Source: DATJZH01 sp052146815 (lineage in GTDB: Bacteria; Actinomycetota; Actinomycetes; Streptosporangiales; Streptosporangiaceae). Taken from it: a DNA stretch of 64,000 bases. Made by a program: the position numbers and the translations under genes. Below, piece after piece: positions 51,823-60,833 of this stretch. The notes under the pieces were generated by a model. The model was not told the origin of the DNA. It was given only the letters and a program-made list of their open reading frames with translations, and ran no database searches. The DNA lies in assembly GCA_052146815.1 (NCBI GenBank), contig JBKQMG010000040.1, positions 42,136-106,135 of the forward strand, in the 5' to 3' direction. Each line of letters starts with the position of its first letter. Position 1 is the stretch's first letter.

Positions 51823-52655
51823 GCATCGGCGAACGCCAGGCAGCGCCCTCGGGGCTGGCCCCGAGGGCGTCAGCCTTCTCCGGAAACGGGAACGGAGCGT
51901 CGTCCGGGCGGACCGATGCGGTCCGGCTGACCGAGGTCTCCAAGCGGTACGGGACCGGCAGCCGCGCCGTGCTGGCCCTGGACAAGGTCTCGCTGACGGT
52001 CGGCGACGGTGAGTTCGTCTGCCTGATCGGCGCGTCCGGGTGCGGCAAGAGCACTCTGCTGTCCCTCGTGGCCGGCCTGGATTCGGCCACGGCCGGGGAA
52101 GTGGCCACCGGCGGCCGGCGGGTGGCGATGATGTTCCAGGAGCCGGGCCTGATGCCGTGGATGACGGCAGCGGCCAACGTGGAACTCGCGCTGCGGGCCA
52201 GGAAAGTGCCCAAGAACGACCGGCGGGCGCGGACTGAGGAGCTCCTGAAGACCGTCCGGCTGGACGGGTTCGGCGGCAAGCGCCCGCACGAGCTGTCGGG
52301 CGGCATGCGCCAGCGGGTGGCGCTGGCGCGGGCCCTGGCGCAGGACGCGGACGTGCTGCTCATGGACGAGCCGTTCGGCGCGCTCGACGCGATGACCCGT
52401 GACCTGCTGCACGACGAGCTGGACCGGATCTGCGCCGAGCAGGCGCTCACCGTCCTGTTCGTCACCCACAACGTCCGCGAGGCTGTCCGGCTCGGCGACC
52501 GGGTCATCCTGCTCAGCAGCCGCCCAGGCCGGGTGCTCGAGGAGTACGCGGTGCCCGGCGAGTGGTCACGCGGTATTGACGCCGCCCATACGGCCGAGCT
52601 GGCGGGCCGCATTACCGACCGGCTGCGCGAGGAGATGGGCCGGCATGGCAACTGA
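51819..52655 (+). CDS. ABC importer ATP-binding protein (SsuB/TauB-like)
   Basis: ATPase of 278 residues. Walker A is GASGCGKSTLLSLVA, the Q-loop MMFQEPGLMPWMTA, signature LSGGMRQRVALARALA, Walker B LLMDEPFGALDAM. The FQEPGLMPW Q-loop is typical of nitrate/sulfonate/taurine ATPases. A nonconserved 30-residue N-terminal extension rich in A/S/G precedes the domain. Coupled to the binding-protein gene before it and the permease after it. Confidence 0.93.
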   Translation: MSIGERQAAPSGLAPRASAFSGNGNGASSGRTDAVRLTEVSKRYGTGSRAVLALDKVSLTVGDGEFVCLIGASGCGKSTLLSLVAGLDSATAGEVATGGRRVAMMFQEPGLMPWMTAAANVELALRARKVPKNDRRARTEELLKTVRLDGFGGKRPHELSGGMRQRVALARALAQDADVLLMDEPFGALDAMTRDLLHDELDRICAEQALTVLFVTHNVREAVRLGDRVILLSSRPGRVLEEYAVPGEWSRGIDAAHTAELAGRITDRLREEMGRHGN

Positions 52656-53511
52656 CCAGGCACTGCGCGGCCTCGACCAGCTCGAGCTCGAGCCGGTCAC
52701 CGAAGGCGGGGACGCCGGTCGGCTGGCGCGCAGAGCGTGGAAGGCGTTCTGGCCGAAAGTGCTCGCCGTCGGGCTGGTGCTGGTCATCTGGGAACTGGTG
52801 GTCCTCACCGGGTGGAAGCAGTATGTCCTGAAGGGCCCGGGCCCGGTCTTCTCTGACCTCTGGCATCAGATGGTCAGCGGTCAGCTCTGGCCGATCATCG
52901 CGGTCACCCTGCGCAGTGCGGCCCTCGGCTATCTGGTGGCACTGATCATCGGATCTGTAATCGGCGTCCTGGTCGCGAGAATCCCGCCGCTGCGCGCGGC
53001 GGTCGGCTCCATCATTACCGGCCTGCAGACGATGCCCTCGGTGGCCTGGGCCCCGTTCGGCATCATCCTCTTCGGCGAGAACGAGTCGGCCATCTTGTTC
53101 GTGGTCATCCTGGGCGCCGCGCCGTCGATCGCCAACGGGCTGATCTCGGGCGTGGACTACACCCCGCCGCTGCTGCTGCGGGCCGGGAAGACCATGGGCC
53201 TGCGGGGCTTCTCGCTTTACCGGTACCTGATCCTGCCGGCGTCACTGCCTGCTTACGTTGCTGGGCTGAAACAGGGCTGGGCGTTCGCCTGGCGCAGCCT
53301 GATGGCCGCCGAGCTGTTCGTAGCGATTGTCGGCCAGGTGTCCATCGGCCAGCAGCTCAGTGCGGACCAGCAGAACCTGGACTTCACCGGTGCCACCTCG
53401 ATGATCATCGTAATCCTGGTCATCGGCATCATCGTGGACACGCTCTTCACCAAGCTGGACCTGACCATCCGCAGGCGCCGCGGTCTGCTGGACGCGTCGC
53501 TGGCCAGCTAG
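52645..53511 (+). CDS. ABC importer permease (SsuC/TauC-like)
   Basis: Membrane subunit of 288 residues with six helices. The EAA loop that contacts the ATPase is LLLRAGKTMGLRGFSLYRYL with ILPASLPAYVAGLKQGWAFA, standard for this transporter class. The ATG at 52645 overlaps the ATPase gene by 11 bases. The last codons are the first unit of a 16-base tandem repeat that continues past the stop. Confidence 0.92.
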   Translation: MATDQALRGLDQLELEPVTEGGDAGRLARRAWKAFWPKVLAVGLVLVIWELVVLTGWKQYVLKGPGPVFSDLWHQMVSGQLWPIIAVTLRSAALGYLVALIIGSVIGVLVARIPPLRAAVGSIITGLQTMPSVAWAPFGIILFGENESAILFVVILGAAPSIANGLISGVDYTPPLLLRAGKTMGLRGFSLYRYLILPASLPAYVAGLKQGWAFAWRSLMAAELFVAIVGQVSIGQQLSADQQNLDFTGATSMIIVILVIGIIVDTLFTKLDLTIRRRRGLLDASLAS

Positions 53512-53558
53512 GTCGCTGGCCGGCAAGGTCGCTGGCCGGCAAGATCGCTGGCCGGCTA
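53495..53558. repeat. 16-base tandem repeat across a gene end
   Basis: Four units: a diverged one inside the permease stop region (53495-53510), two identical GGTCGCTGGCCGGCAA (53511-53526 and 53527-53542), and a variant (53543-53558). It ends just before a long hairpin. Confidence 0.85.
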
Positions 53559-53563
53559 GAACG

Positions 53564-53607
53564 GGGCCGCCGCCCGCGCCGCGAGCACGTGAGCACAGCG
53601 GCGGCCC
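53564..53607. terminator. Bidirectional terminator-like hairpin
   Basis: GGGCCGCCGC (53564-53573) pairs with GCGGCGGCCC (53598-53607), a perfect ten-base stem with a 24-base loop, between the convergent ABC permease and fdhD genes. Confidence 0.55.
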
Positions 53608-53629
53608 GCAGGCCAGTCAGCGGGCCGGC

Positions 53630-54562
53630 TCAGGTGGCGGCGGCCTGGCCGGCCACCGGGGCGTCGATGGCAATCCGCTGGCTGCCGGTGTAGACGTTCA
53701 TCGAGCTGCCGCGCAGGAAGCCGACCAGGGTCAGGCCGGCCTCCCCGGCCAGGTCGGCGGCCAGCGAGGACGGAGCCGACACCGCGGCAAGCACCGGGAT
53801 GCCGGCCAGCACCGCTTTTTGCACCAGCTCGAACGACGCCCGGCCGCTGACCAGCAGAACGCAGCCTGCCAGCGGCAGCCGTCCCGCCTGCAGCGCCCAG
53901 CCGACCACCTTGTCGACGGCGTTATGCCGGCCGACGTCCTCGCGGACGGCCAGGAGCTGGCCGTCGGCGGTGAACACTCCGGCCGCGTGCAGGCCCCCCG
54001 TCCGGGAGAAGATGCGCTGAGCCTCGCGCAGCGCATCCGGGAGACCGGCCAGCACCGTCGCTGACACCCGGGCCTGGTCGGTGCAGAGGTCGAAGGACGG
54101 CAGCACGGCCAGGTCGCTGATGCTGGTCTTGCCGCAGACACCGCAGGCGCTGGTGGTCAGGAAGTTCCTGCGCAGCGCCGGAGATACCGTCAGCCCGCTC
54201 CTCAGCTCGACGTCAGCGATGTTCCCGCCGCCGTCGTGCCCGTCGTGGTCGTCGTGCCCGTGGTCGCCTGGCCCCGCACCGTGCGCGTGGCCGCATTGCT
54301 CACCGGTGCAGACTCTGATCGAGGCGATGTCAGCGGCCGACCGGACAATGCCCTCACTCACCAGAAAGCCCGCAGCCAGATCGACATCGTCGCCGGGGGT
54401 GCGCATGGTCAGGGTCAGCGCCTGGCCGCCCACCCGGATGCCGAGCGGCTCCTCGGTGGCCAGCAGGTCCGCCCGCGCCGCTGCCTGCGTCCTGTCGCTG
54501 ACTGCGGGCTGATCGGGCAGCGTGACCCGCAGCACCCGTCGCCGGGCCGTGCGTCCCGTCAC
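53630..54562 (-). CDS. fdhD: Formate dehydrogenase accessory sulfurtransferase FdhD
   Basis: Protein of 310 residues that passes sulfur to the molybdenum cofactor of formate dehydrogenase. The cysteine pair is in TTSACGVCGKTS, with IRVGGQALTLTMRTPGDDVD, GFLVSEGIVRSA, REDVGRHNAVDKVVGWAL and LVSGRASFELVQKAVLAGI as family markers. Between residues 90 and 115 there is an unusual His/Asp/Gly-rich insert (GHAHGAGPGDHGHDDHDGHD). GTG 54562 has CGGAGG upstream. No formate dehydrogenase gene is in the window, but the selenocysteine genes nearby suggest one elsewhere. Confidence 0.93.
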   Translation of the reverse strand: MTGRTARRRVLRVTLPDQPAVSDRTQAAARADLLATEEPLGIRVGGQALTLTMRTPGDDVDLAAGFLVSEGIVRSAADIASIRVCTGEQCGHAHGAGPGDHGHDDHDGHDGGGNIADVELRSGLTVSPALRRNFLTTSACGVCGKTSISDLAVLPSFDLCTDQARVSATVLAGLPDALREAQRIFSRTGGLHAAGVFTADGQLLAVREDVGRHNAVDKVVGWALQAGRLPLAGCVLLVSGRASFELVQKAVLAGIPVLAAVSAPSSLAADLAGEAGLTLVGFLRGSSMNVYTGSQRIAIDAPVAGQAAAT

Positions 54563-54778
54563 ATCCGCCTCCGTCTGAGCGCTTGCCTGCGGCCAGCCTA
54601 CGAGCGGCGCGGACGCCCTGGCGCGCCAGGGCACAAGGCGCGGCAGGTCACGCACGGCACGGCAGATCTCGCACGGCCCGAGCCGGCATCGTACCGTGCG
54701 GCCCGAACATGGCAGATCATCTCCACCGTGTCATCTCCACCGTGCCAGACGCCGGGACCCCGATCGTGCCTGGCCGCC

Positions 54779-56410
54779 TCAGTCGGCGGCGGGCGCGGGC
54801 AGGCGCGGTGAGCCGGCCGCAACCGGTGGCGCGGCCGGGCTCGCCGGGGCGGCCGTGCCCGCCGGGGCGGCCGGAGCCGTCTCCCCGGCAGGACTGGCGT
54901 CCGCGGCCGAGCCCGGTTCCGCGCCGCCACCCGCCTGCGGGCCCGGCCCGGCTTCAGCAGCGCTGGCCGGCACTGTCGGTCCGGAGACGACACGCGCGCG
55001 CCTGGCCGCGCGCCAGGCGCCAAAGGCCGCCACCAGCAGGCCGGCGAACAGCACCAGGCCGCACAGCGCGAAGATGTTGTAGCTGAACAGCTGACTGCCG
55101 TGCAGGTCCCAGACGTGCTGAAGGGGAATGCGGCCCAGGTACTCCGCGATCAGATGGCGGAACAGGCCCATCGGCCGGGCGCGCAGCGGCGGGGGATGAT
55201 GGCCCGGCGACACTTTGTAGGCATTGACGAAGAAGCCGAGCAGGCCTTCGGGGATGTAAGCCCATTTGCCGTGGAACCGGCCAGGCCATGCGCCGAACAG
55301 CCCCCACAGCAGCACGGCCGCCGTCAGGAGGCTCCAGCGCACGCCCCCGCGCGAGCGCAGGGCAGCGTCGACGAGGACGGCGAGGATCGGCACGATCCAC
55401 ACCCAGTGGTGGTCCCAGCTGATCGGCGAGACCAGCACACCGGTGAGCGCGCACAGCACCCAGCCCTGGACGGGCCGGCCGGAGCGGTTCAGCAGCGCGG
55501 CGCCCGTCACGCCGACCAGCCCGATCACCGCCGCCAGGACAAGCCAGACCGGCTGCGCGGCGCCCAGCGTGCCGACCGTGCGCGTCAGGAAGCCGAGCAT
55601 CGACTGATTGACCAGGGCACCGACGGAGCCGGTATTACCGGGCCGCAGGAAGTAGCCGGTGAGCCAGTAGCCCGATGAGACCTTGGGCAGGGCGAGGAAG
55701 CCGACGCCGACGGTGATCGCGAAGGTGAGCGTGGCGACGGCCGCCTGGCGTACCTTCCCGGCCAGCAGCAGGTAGGGAATGAAGATCAGCGGCACCAGCT
55801 TGATCCCGGCCGCTACCCCGACGCCCATTCCCTTCCACAGCCGCTTGTCGGGCTGGCAGAGATCCCAGACGATCAGGAGCATGAGCACCAGCTCGATCTG
55901 CCCCAGGTGCAGGGCGCGCTGCACCGGCTCCGTCCACAGGCCGAACGCGGCGATGGCCAGCGACGCCGCGCCGCGCCGGGCGCCGCGCCAGCCCAGCGCG
56001 CCGAACGTGAGCCACGACACCAGCGGCACCGCGGCGAGGCTGAGCACCGTCATCGCCCATTTGAGGATCTGGAACCTCAGCAGGGAGGTACCGGAAAAGA
56101 CCAGCGCGGCGAAAGGCGTGTAGGTGAACTTGATGCCGGGGAACAGCCGCCAGGTGTACAGCCTGCCCGGCGTATGGCGGACAAGCTGCCCCGCGTCGTT
56201 GTACACGCCGAGGTCGAACCACGTGATGAACAGATGTTCCGGATGCAGGCGCAGGTCAGCGACATAAGCACCGAGCGCCACGACGAAGAAGACGGCAGCG
56301 ACGACGAGAGCCAGCCGGCCCCGGCCCGGGGCGGCCGGCCCGGCTTCCCGGGAGCCGATCAGCTCGGCCTGGGCACGAACGATCGGGCATCCCTCCATCC
56401 GGATCGGCAC
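54779..56410 (-). CDS. GT87-family polyprenol-dependent mannosyltransferase-like protein
   Basis: Membrane protein of 543 residues with about ten helices and the DUF2029/GT87 pattern: ITWFDLGVYNDAGQLVRHTP in the first loop (acidic motif near residue 70), FPGIKFTYTPFAALVF, and LLIVWDLCQPDKRLWKGMGV with GVAAGIKLVPLIFIPYLLLA. Relatives add mannose or arabinose to cell-envelope glycolipids using a polyprenyl donor; the acceptor here is unknown. The C-terminal 70 residues are an Ala/Pro/Gly-rich tail. The 216 bases between it and the fdhD start contain a doubled TCATCTCCACCGTG and no clear gene. Confidence 0.85.
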   Translation of the reverse strand: MPIRMEGCPIVRAQAELIGSREAGPAAPGRGRLALVVAAVFFVVALGAYVADLRLHPEHLFITWFDLGVYNDAGQLVRHTPGRLYTWRLFPGIKFTYTPFAALVFSGTSLLRFQILKWAMTVLSLAAVPLVSWLTFGALGWRGARRGAASLAIAAFGLWTEPVQRALHLGQIELVLMLLIVWDLCQPDKRLWKGMGVGVAAGIKLVPLIFIPYLLLAGKVRQAAVATLTFAITVGVGFLALPKVSSGYWLTGYFLRPGNTGSVGALVNQSMLGFLTRTVGTLGAAQPVWLVLAAVIGLVGVTGAALLNRSGRPVQGWVLCALTGVLVSPISWDHHWVWIVPILAVLVDAALRSRGGVRWSLLTAAVLLWGLFGAWPGRFHGKWAYIPEGLLGFFVNAYKVSPGHHPPPLRARPMGLFRHLIAEYLGRIPLQHVWDLHGSQLFSYNIFALCGLVLFAGLLVAAFGAWRAARRARVVSGPTVPASAAEAGPGPQAGGGAEPGSAADASPAGETAPAAPAGTAAPASPAAPPVAAGSPRLPAPAAD

Positions 56411-56630
56411 GGCACTGGACTCGGCGGTCCGCTCCCGGCAGCGGCCTGCGGACTCGCCGCGAGCTGCTGGCGGCCGCTGCGCAGAACCGGGCCGCCAGGG
56501 CGCGGAACGCGCTATCGCGTGCAGATACTAGCCTACGCACCGGCACGCGGGACCACTGCTCGGTGACTCAGCGCAACGCGGCGCCGGTCGCCGCGCCGTG
56601 GCGAGCACACGACGCTCAGTACACGACCGG

Positions 56631-57626
56631 TCAGCGCACGATGACCGCAGCCGCCTGCCGCGGGACGAGCTCGCCGATAACCGGCGCACCGGGAATCTCG
56701 CCCGCGACCAGCAGCCCCCCGGAGGTCTGCGCGTCGGCCAGCAGCAGCAGGTCCTCTTCGGGCAGGCTGCCGAAGTCCGCGTGCGGGCGCACCCAGTCCA
56801 GATTGCGCCGGCTCCCGCCCGGCACGTAGCTCGCGCGCAGCGCATCGCGGGCACCCTCGATCAGCGGCACCGCGGCCATGTCGATCACCGCGGTGACCTC
56901 GCTGGCCCTGGCCAGCTTGTAAAGGTGCCCGAGCAGCCCGAAGCCCGTGACGTCGGTCGCGCACCGGATTCCGCGGGCCAGCGCCTCGCGGCTCGCCCGG
57001 GCGTTCAGCGCGGTCATGACCGCGACTGCCTGCTCGAACACCTCCCCGGTGGCCTTGTGCCGCGCGTTGAGCACCCCGCTGCCGAGCGGCTTGGTCAGGG
57101 ACAGCGGCAGCCCCGGCGCTGCCGCGTCGATCCGCAGGAGCGCGGCCGGGTCAGCGAGGCCCGTGACCGCCATGCCGTACTTAGGCTCCGGGTCATCGAT
57201 GCTGTGACCGCCAGCCACGTGACAGCCGGCCTGCCGGGCGACCTCCAGCCCGCCGCGCAGGACCTCGGCGGCCAGGTCGGCGGACAGCATCTCCCGCGGC
57301 CAGCCCAGCAGGTTGAGGGCGACCAGCGGCTCGCCACCGACGGCGTAGACGTCCGACAGGGCGTTGGCCGCCGCGATCCGGCCGAAGGTGTAGGCATCGT
57401 CCACGACGGGCGTGAAGAAGTCTGCCGTGGCGACCACGGCGCGGTCCGGGCTGATCTGCACGACGGCCGCGTCGTCGCCATGCTCGACTCCGATGAGCAG
57501 GCTCGCGTCCGCCTGGTCGGGGATGAGCCGGGCTACCGCGGCCTCGAGCTCGCCGGGCGGGATCTTGCACGCGCAGCCGCCGCCGCGAGCGTACTGAGTG
57601 AGCCGGACCGTCGTTGCGCTGGTCAT
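56631..57626 (-). CDS. selD: Selenide, water dikinase
   Basis: Makes selenophosphate from selenide and ATP for selenocysteine synthesis; 331 residues. The active-site region is YARGGGCACKIPP, with cysteine (TGC) at the position that is selenocysteine in some homologues, and the catalytic lysine. Other markers: GDDAAVVQI, TADFFTPVVDDAYTFGRIAA, GGHSIDDPEPKYGMAVTG and ATDVTGFGLLGHL. The start is ATG 57626. It diverges from the acyl-CoA synthetase gene. The 220 bases after its stop hold nothing clear. Confidence 0.95.
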   Translation of the reverse strand: MTSATTVRLTQYARGGGCACKIPPGELEAAVARLIPDQADASLLIGVEHGDDAAVVQISPDRAVVATADFFTPVVDDAYTFGRIAAANALSDVYAVGGEPLVALNLLGWPREMLSADLAAEVLRGGLEVARQAGCHVAGGHSIDDPEPKYGMAVTGLADPAALLRIDAAAPGLPLSLTKPLGSGVLNARHKATGEVFEQAVAVMTALNARASREALARGIRCATDVTGFGLLGHLYKLARASEVTAVIDMAAVPLIEGARDALRASYVPGGSRRNLDWVRPHADFGSLPEEDLLLLADAQTSGGLLVAGEIPGAPVIGELVPRQAAAVIVR

Positions 57627-57775
57627 GTCAGCACTGTAATCACCCGCTCGCAGTGCGCCCGCGCGGCGGTGCGCACGGCGGCCGGCCGGCGGCCTTGCGG
57701 CGCGCGGCCCCGGCATGGTGACATGCAGTCCTCAGGCAGGTCTCGCAATCGCGCGGAGGTAAGCGGAGGTAACCG

Positions 57776-59626
57776 GTGTCGGATCAGGTCCTAGAGGAGC
57801 GGGCGGCGATGCAGCAGCAGGTCGCGGGCCGCACCCTCTGCGATGAGCTGCTGGCTGCGGCCGGCCAGTGGGGCGATCTGCCCGCCTATACCGACCGCGA
57901 CGGCGGCCCGTGGCAGACGATCACCTGGCAGCAGGCCAGGGAGCAGGCCCTGCAGCTGGCCGCCGGATTCATCGCCCTCGGCGTGCAGCCGGGAGACCGC
58001 GTCGCCCTCATGCTGCCGAACCGGGTCGAGCACGTGCTGGCCGATTTCGGCGCCCTGCACGCCGGGGCCGCGGCGGTGACCTTCTACGCGACGCTGGCTC
58101 CCGACCAGATCGCCTACGTGGCCGCCGACTGCGACGCCAGGGTGGCGGTGCTGGACGGCGCCGCCGAGCTGGCCCGCTGGCAGCCCGTGCTGGCCCAGCT
58201 GCCCGGGCTGGTGAAGGTCATCGTGCGGGAGCCGGCGGCGGTGCCAGCCGGCGATATGTTCATGAGCTGGCAGGACTTCGCGGCGCTCGGCGCCGAGCGG
58301 CTCGCCGCGGCCCCGGAAAAGGTGGCCAGCCGGATCGCGGCCATCGGCCCGGAAGACCCCGCGACGTTGCTGTACACCTCGGGCACGACGGGCAGCCCCA
58401 AGGGCGTGGTGATCACGCACGCCAGCATCCTCTACGAGCTGGTCACCGCCCGGGCCTCGGGGAACGGCCAGCTGCACGTGCGGTGGGTGTCCTACCTGCC
58501 GCTCGCGCACATCGCGGAGCGGATGTTCACCCTCTACCTGGCGATCTACAACGGCGGGCACACCTACTTCTGCCATCACGCGACCACCGAGCTGGTGGCC
58601 ACGATCAGCGACGTCAAGCCCGGGGCATTCTTCGGGGTGCCGAGGGTGTGGGAGAAGATCCAGGCCGGCATCCAGGCCCTGCTGGCGGCCGAGCAGGATC
58701 CGGCCCGGCGGGCAGCCGTCGCCGCGGCCATGGACACGGGCCTGCGCTATGTGCAGAGCTGCCAGTATGGCCAGAGCACGCCGCCCGAGCTGGCCGCGGA
58801 ATTCGCCGCCGCTGAGCAGAGCGTCCTGCTGCCGATCCGGTCGCTGCTCGGCCTGGCCGACGCCGAGATCGTGGTCAGCGCGGCGGCGCCGCTGCCGCCC
58901 GACACCGGCGCCTTCTTCGCCGGCCTCGGCATGCGGATCCTGGATGTCTACGGGATGACCGAGACCACCGGAGCGTTCACCACCAACACGCTGGCTGCGT
59001 TCCGGCTGGGCACGGTCGGCCAGCCGGTGGCCGGCACGGAGGTGAGGATCGCCGACGATGGCGAGATCCTGACCCGCGGGCCGCTGAACAGCCCCGGCTA
59101 CCTCAACCTGCCGGAGCAGACCGCCGCGCTGATCGACGCCGGCGGGTGGCTGCATACCGGGGACATCGGGGCGATGGACGCTGACGGCTTCGTGTCGGTC
59201 CTGGACCGGAAGAAGGAGCTGCTCATCACCTCGGGCGGCGAGAACATCCCGCCTGCCCTCATCGAGAGCCTGCTCGTCGCGCACCCGCTGATCGGGCAGG
59301 CGCTCGCCTACGGCGACCGGCGGCCCTACGTCGTGGCCCTGCTCACCCTGGACGGCGAAGTGGCGCCGGCCTGGGCGGCAGCCCGGGGGATCGAGGCCGG
59401 CTCGCTCGCCGCCCTCGCCGACGATCCCGCCGTTCTGGCCGAGGTCACCGAGGCGGTGACGGCGGCGAACGCCAGGCTGGCCCGCGTCCAGCAGGTGAAG
59501 GCCTGGCGCCTGCTGCCGGTCGAGTGGACGGCGGAAAGCGAGGAGCTCACGCCCACGCTGAAGCTCAAGCGGCGGATCGTGCACGCCAAGTACGCCGACG
59601 TGATCGACGCGCTGTACGGCGGCTAG
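57776..59626 (+). CDS. Long-chain acyl-CoA synthetase (AMP-forming)
   Basis: Activates fatty acids as acyl-CoA; 616 residues. The AMP-binding motif is LLYTSGTTGSPKGVVI, with DVYGMTETTGAFTTN, GWLHTGDIGAMDADGFVSVL and DRKKELLITSGGENIPP. It resembles FadD15-type enzymes. GTG 57776 is chosen with GGAGGT eight bases upstream. Its stop overlaps the convergent thioesterase gene. Together with that gene it may belong to a fatty acid or aromatic acid turnover unit. Confidence 0.92.
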   Translation: MSDQVLEERAAMQQQVAGRTLCDELLAAAGQWGDLPAYTDRDGGPWQTITWQQAREQALQLAAGFIALGVQPGDRVALMLPNRVEHVLADFGALHAGAAAVTFYATLAPDQIAYVAADCDARVAVLDGAAELARWQPVLAQLPGLVKVIVREPAAVPAGDMFMSWQDFAALGAERLAAAPEKVASRIAAIGPEDPATLLYTSGTTGSPKGVVITHASILYELVTARASGNGQLHVRWVSYLPLAHIAERMFTLYLAIYNGGHTYFCHHATTELVATISDVKPGAFFGVPRVWEKIQAGIQALLAAEQDPARRAAVAAAMDTGLRYVQSCQYGQSTPPELAAEFAAAEQSVLLPIRSLLGLADAEIVVSAAAPLPPDTGAFFAGLGMRILDVYGMTETTGAFTTNTLAAFRLGTVGQPVAGTEVRIADDGEILTRGPLNSPGYLNLPEQTAALIDAGGWLHTGDIGAMDADGFVSVLDRKKELLITSGGENIPPALIESLLVAHPLIGQALAYGDRRPYVVALLTLDGEVAPAWAAARGIEAGSLAALADDPAVLAEVTEAVTAANARLARVQQVKAWRLLPVEWTAESEELTPTLKLKRRIVHAKYADVIDALYGG

Positions 59627-60165
59627 CCGGGGCGGCGCACCAGGCAGCTGCTGGTCGCGTGCGCGTACAGCGTGCCGTCCTCGCCGGTCAGCCTCGCCTG
59701 CGCCAGGGCGGTCCGGCCGCCGAGGTGCAGGACGGTGCCCGCGCAGACCAGGCGGCCGGTCGACGCCGTGATGGCCCGGACGAACTTGACCGTGAGGTCC
59801 TGCGAGACGTAGGAGCACCCGGCGGGCAGCATCGTGTGCACCGCGCAGCCGCAGGCCGAATCGCAGATGGTAGCAGCGACTCCGCCGTGGACCGTGCCGA
59901 GCGGGTTGTAGTGAAACTCTGACGGGGTGATCTCGAACAGCACCCGGCCTGGCTCCGCGGACACCAGGCCGAAATCAAGCGTTGCGGTAATCGGCGGCGG
60001 CGGCAGGGCCCCCTGCACGAGAGCCTCGAAGAAAGCGGTACCGGCCAGCTCGCGGGCGGCCGCGCCGGTGATGGCCGGGTCATCCCAGCCGTAGCTGCGG
60101 CGCCGGGGGCCGTTCCCGGCCGCGGGCGGTCCCGGCTCAGGCCGCGCGGCGTGCTGCAGCATCAC
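59623..60165 (-). CDS. PaaI-family hotdog thioesterase
   Basis: Acyl-CoA thioesterase-like protein of 180 residues in the hotdog fold. The signature is FHYNPLGTVHGGVAATICDS, with the helix following HGG and the later region VSQDLTVKFVRAITASTGRL. An N-terminal Pro/Arg-rich stretch precedes the domain. Substrate unknown, probably an acyl-CoA made by the neighbouring synthetase. It diverges from the HxlR regulator, with an inverted repeat between them. Confidence 0.88.
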   Translation of the reverse strand: MMLQHAARPEPGPPAAGNGPRRRSYGWDDPAITGAAARELAGTAFFEALVQGALPPPPITATLDFGLVSAEPGRVLFEITPSEFHYNPLGTVHGGVAATICDSACGCAVHTMLPAGCSYVSQDLTVKFVRAITASTGRLVCAGTVLHLGGRTALAQARLTGEDGTLYAHATSSCLVRRPG

Positions 60166-60249
60166 GGCCTCCGGCCGGCAGACGCCGCGGGAGCGTGCCC
60201 CCGGCGATCAGAGTTCGAAACATGAACCCAGAGTGCCGCTTGTTGCTAA

Positions 60250-60264
60250 GTCTGTCAACCAGAC
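60250..60264. promoter_or_regulatory. Inverted repeat between thioesterase and HxlR genes
   Basis: GTCTG, five bases, CAGAC is a perfect inverted repeat 15 bases before the HxlR ATG and in front of the divergent thioesterase gene. HxlR regulators commonly bind such short palindromes beside their own gene. Confidence 0.45.
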
Positions 60265-60278
60265 CTAGCCTGGCGGCC

Positions 60279-60755
60279 ATGAGCAGGTCATGGGCACTTG
60301 ACTACGAGACGCGCAACTGCACCGTCGCGGCCGCCCTGGAGACCGTCGGCGAGAAGTGGACGTTCCTGGTCCTGCGGGAGGCCTTCAACGGAGTGCGCCG
60401 TTTCGATGACATCCAGCGCCGCACGCAGGCGCCCCGGCAGGTGCTGTCAGACCGGCTCGGCCGCCTGGTCACCGCGGGCATCCTGCGCAAGGTCCCGTAC
60501 CGGGAGGCGGGCCAGCGAGCCCGCAGCGAATACCGGCTCACCGAAAAAGGCATCGACCTGTTCCCGGTCATCGCCGCGCTGCTGGCATGGGGCGACAAGT
60601 ATGCGATTTCGCAGGACGGGCCGCCGGTGGTGCTGACCCACCGGGACTGCGGAGCCGATGTGCGGCTGCAGCTGGCCTGCGGCGCCGGGCATGAGCTCGG
60701 GTCGGCGAGAGAAGTCGCGCCCGTGCCCGGTCCCGGCGCCCGCCTGATTGCCTGA
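60279..60755 (+). CDS. HxlR-family transcription regulator
   Basis: DNA-binding regulator of 158 residues with one winged helix-turn-helix. Seen are the conserved N-terminal cysteine in ETRNCTVAAALETVGEKWTF, VLREAFNGVRRFDDIQRRTQ, VLSDRLGRLVTAGILRKVPY and YRLTEKGIDLFPVI. The cysteine often senses aldehydes or redox change in this family. Two more cysteines lie in the tail (RDCGADVRLQLACGAGHE). The ATG at 60279 is chosen; the longer frame starting at 60195 is less likely. It probably controls the thioesterase and itself. Confidence 0.9.
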   Translation: MSRSWALDYETRNCTVAAALETVGEKWTFLVLREAFNGVRRFDDIQRRTQAPRQVLSDRLGRLVTAGILRKVPYREAGQRARSEYRLTEKGIDLFPVIAALLAWGDKYAISQDGPPVVLTHRDCGADVRLQLACGAGHELGSAREVAPVPGPGARLIA

Positions 60756-60833
60756 CACCCGGGCGAAACCGCCCGAGGGCGGCCAGCGGGCCGCGCCCGT
60801 CGATGGCAGCAGGCGGCCGGTAGGGTCGTGGGC

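Noticed and set aside
57791..59818. 675-residue frame antisense to the acyl-CoA synthetase
   Set aside because: Same shadow effect; the forward strand has the AMP-binding signature and correct length.
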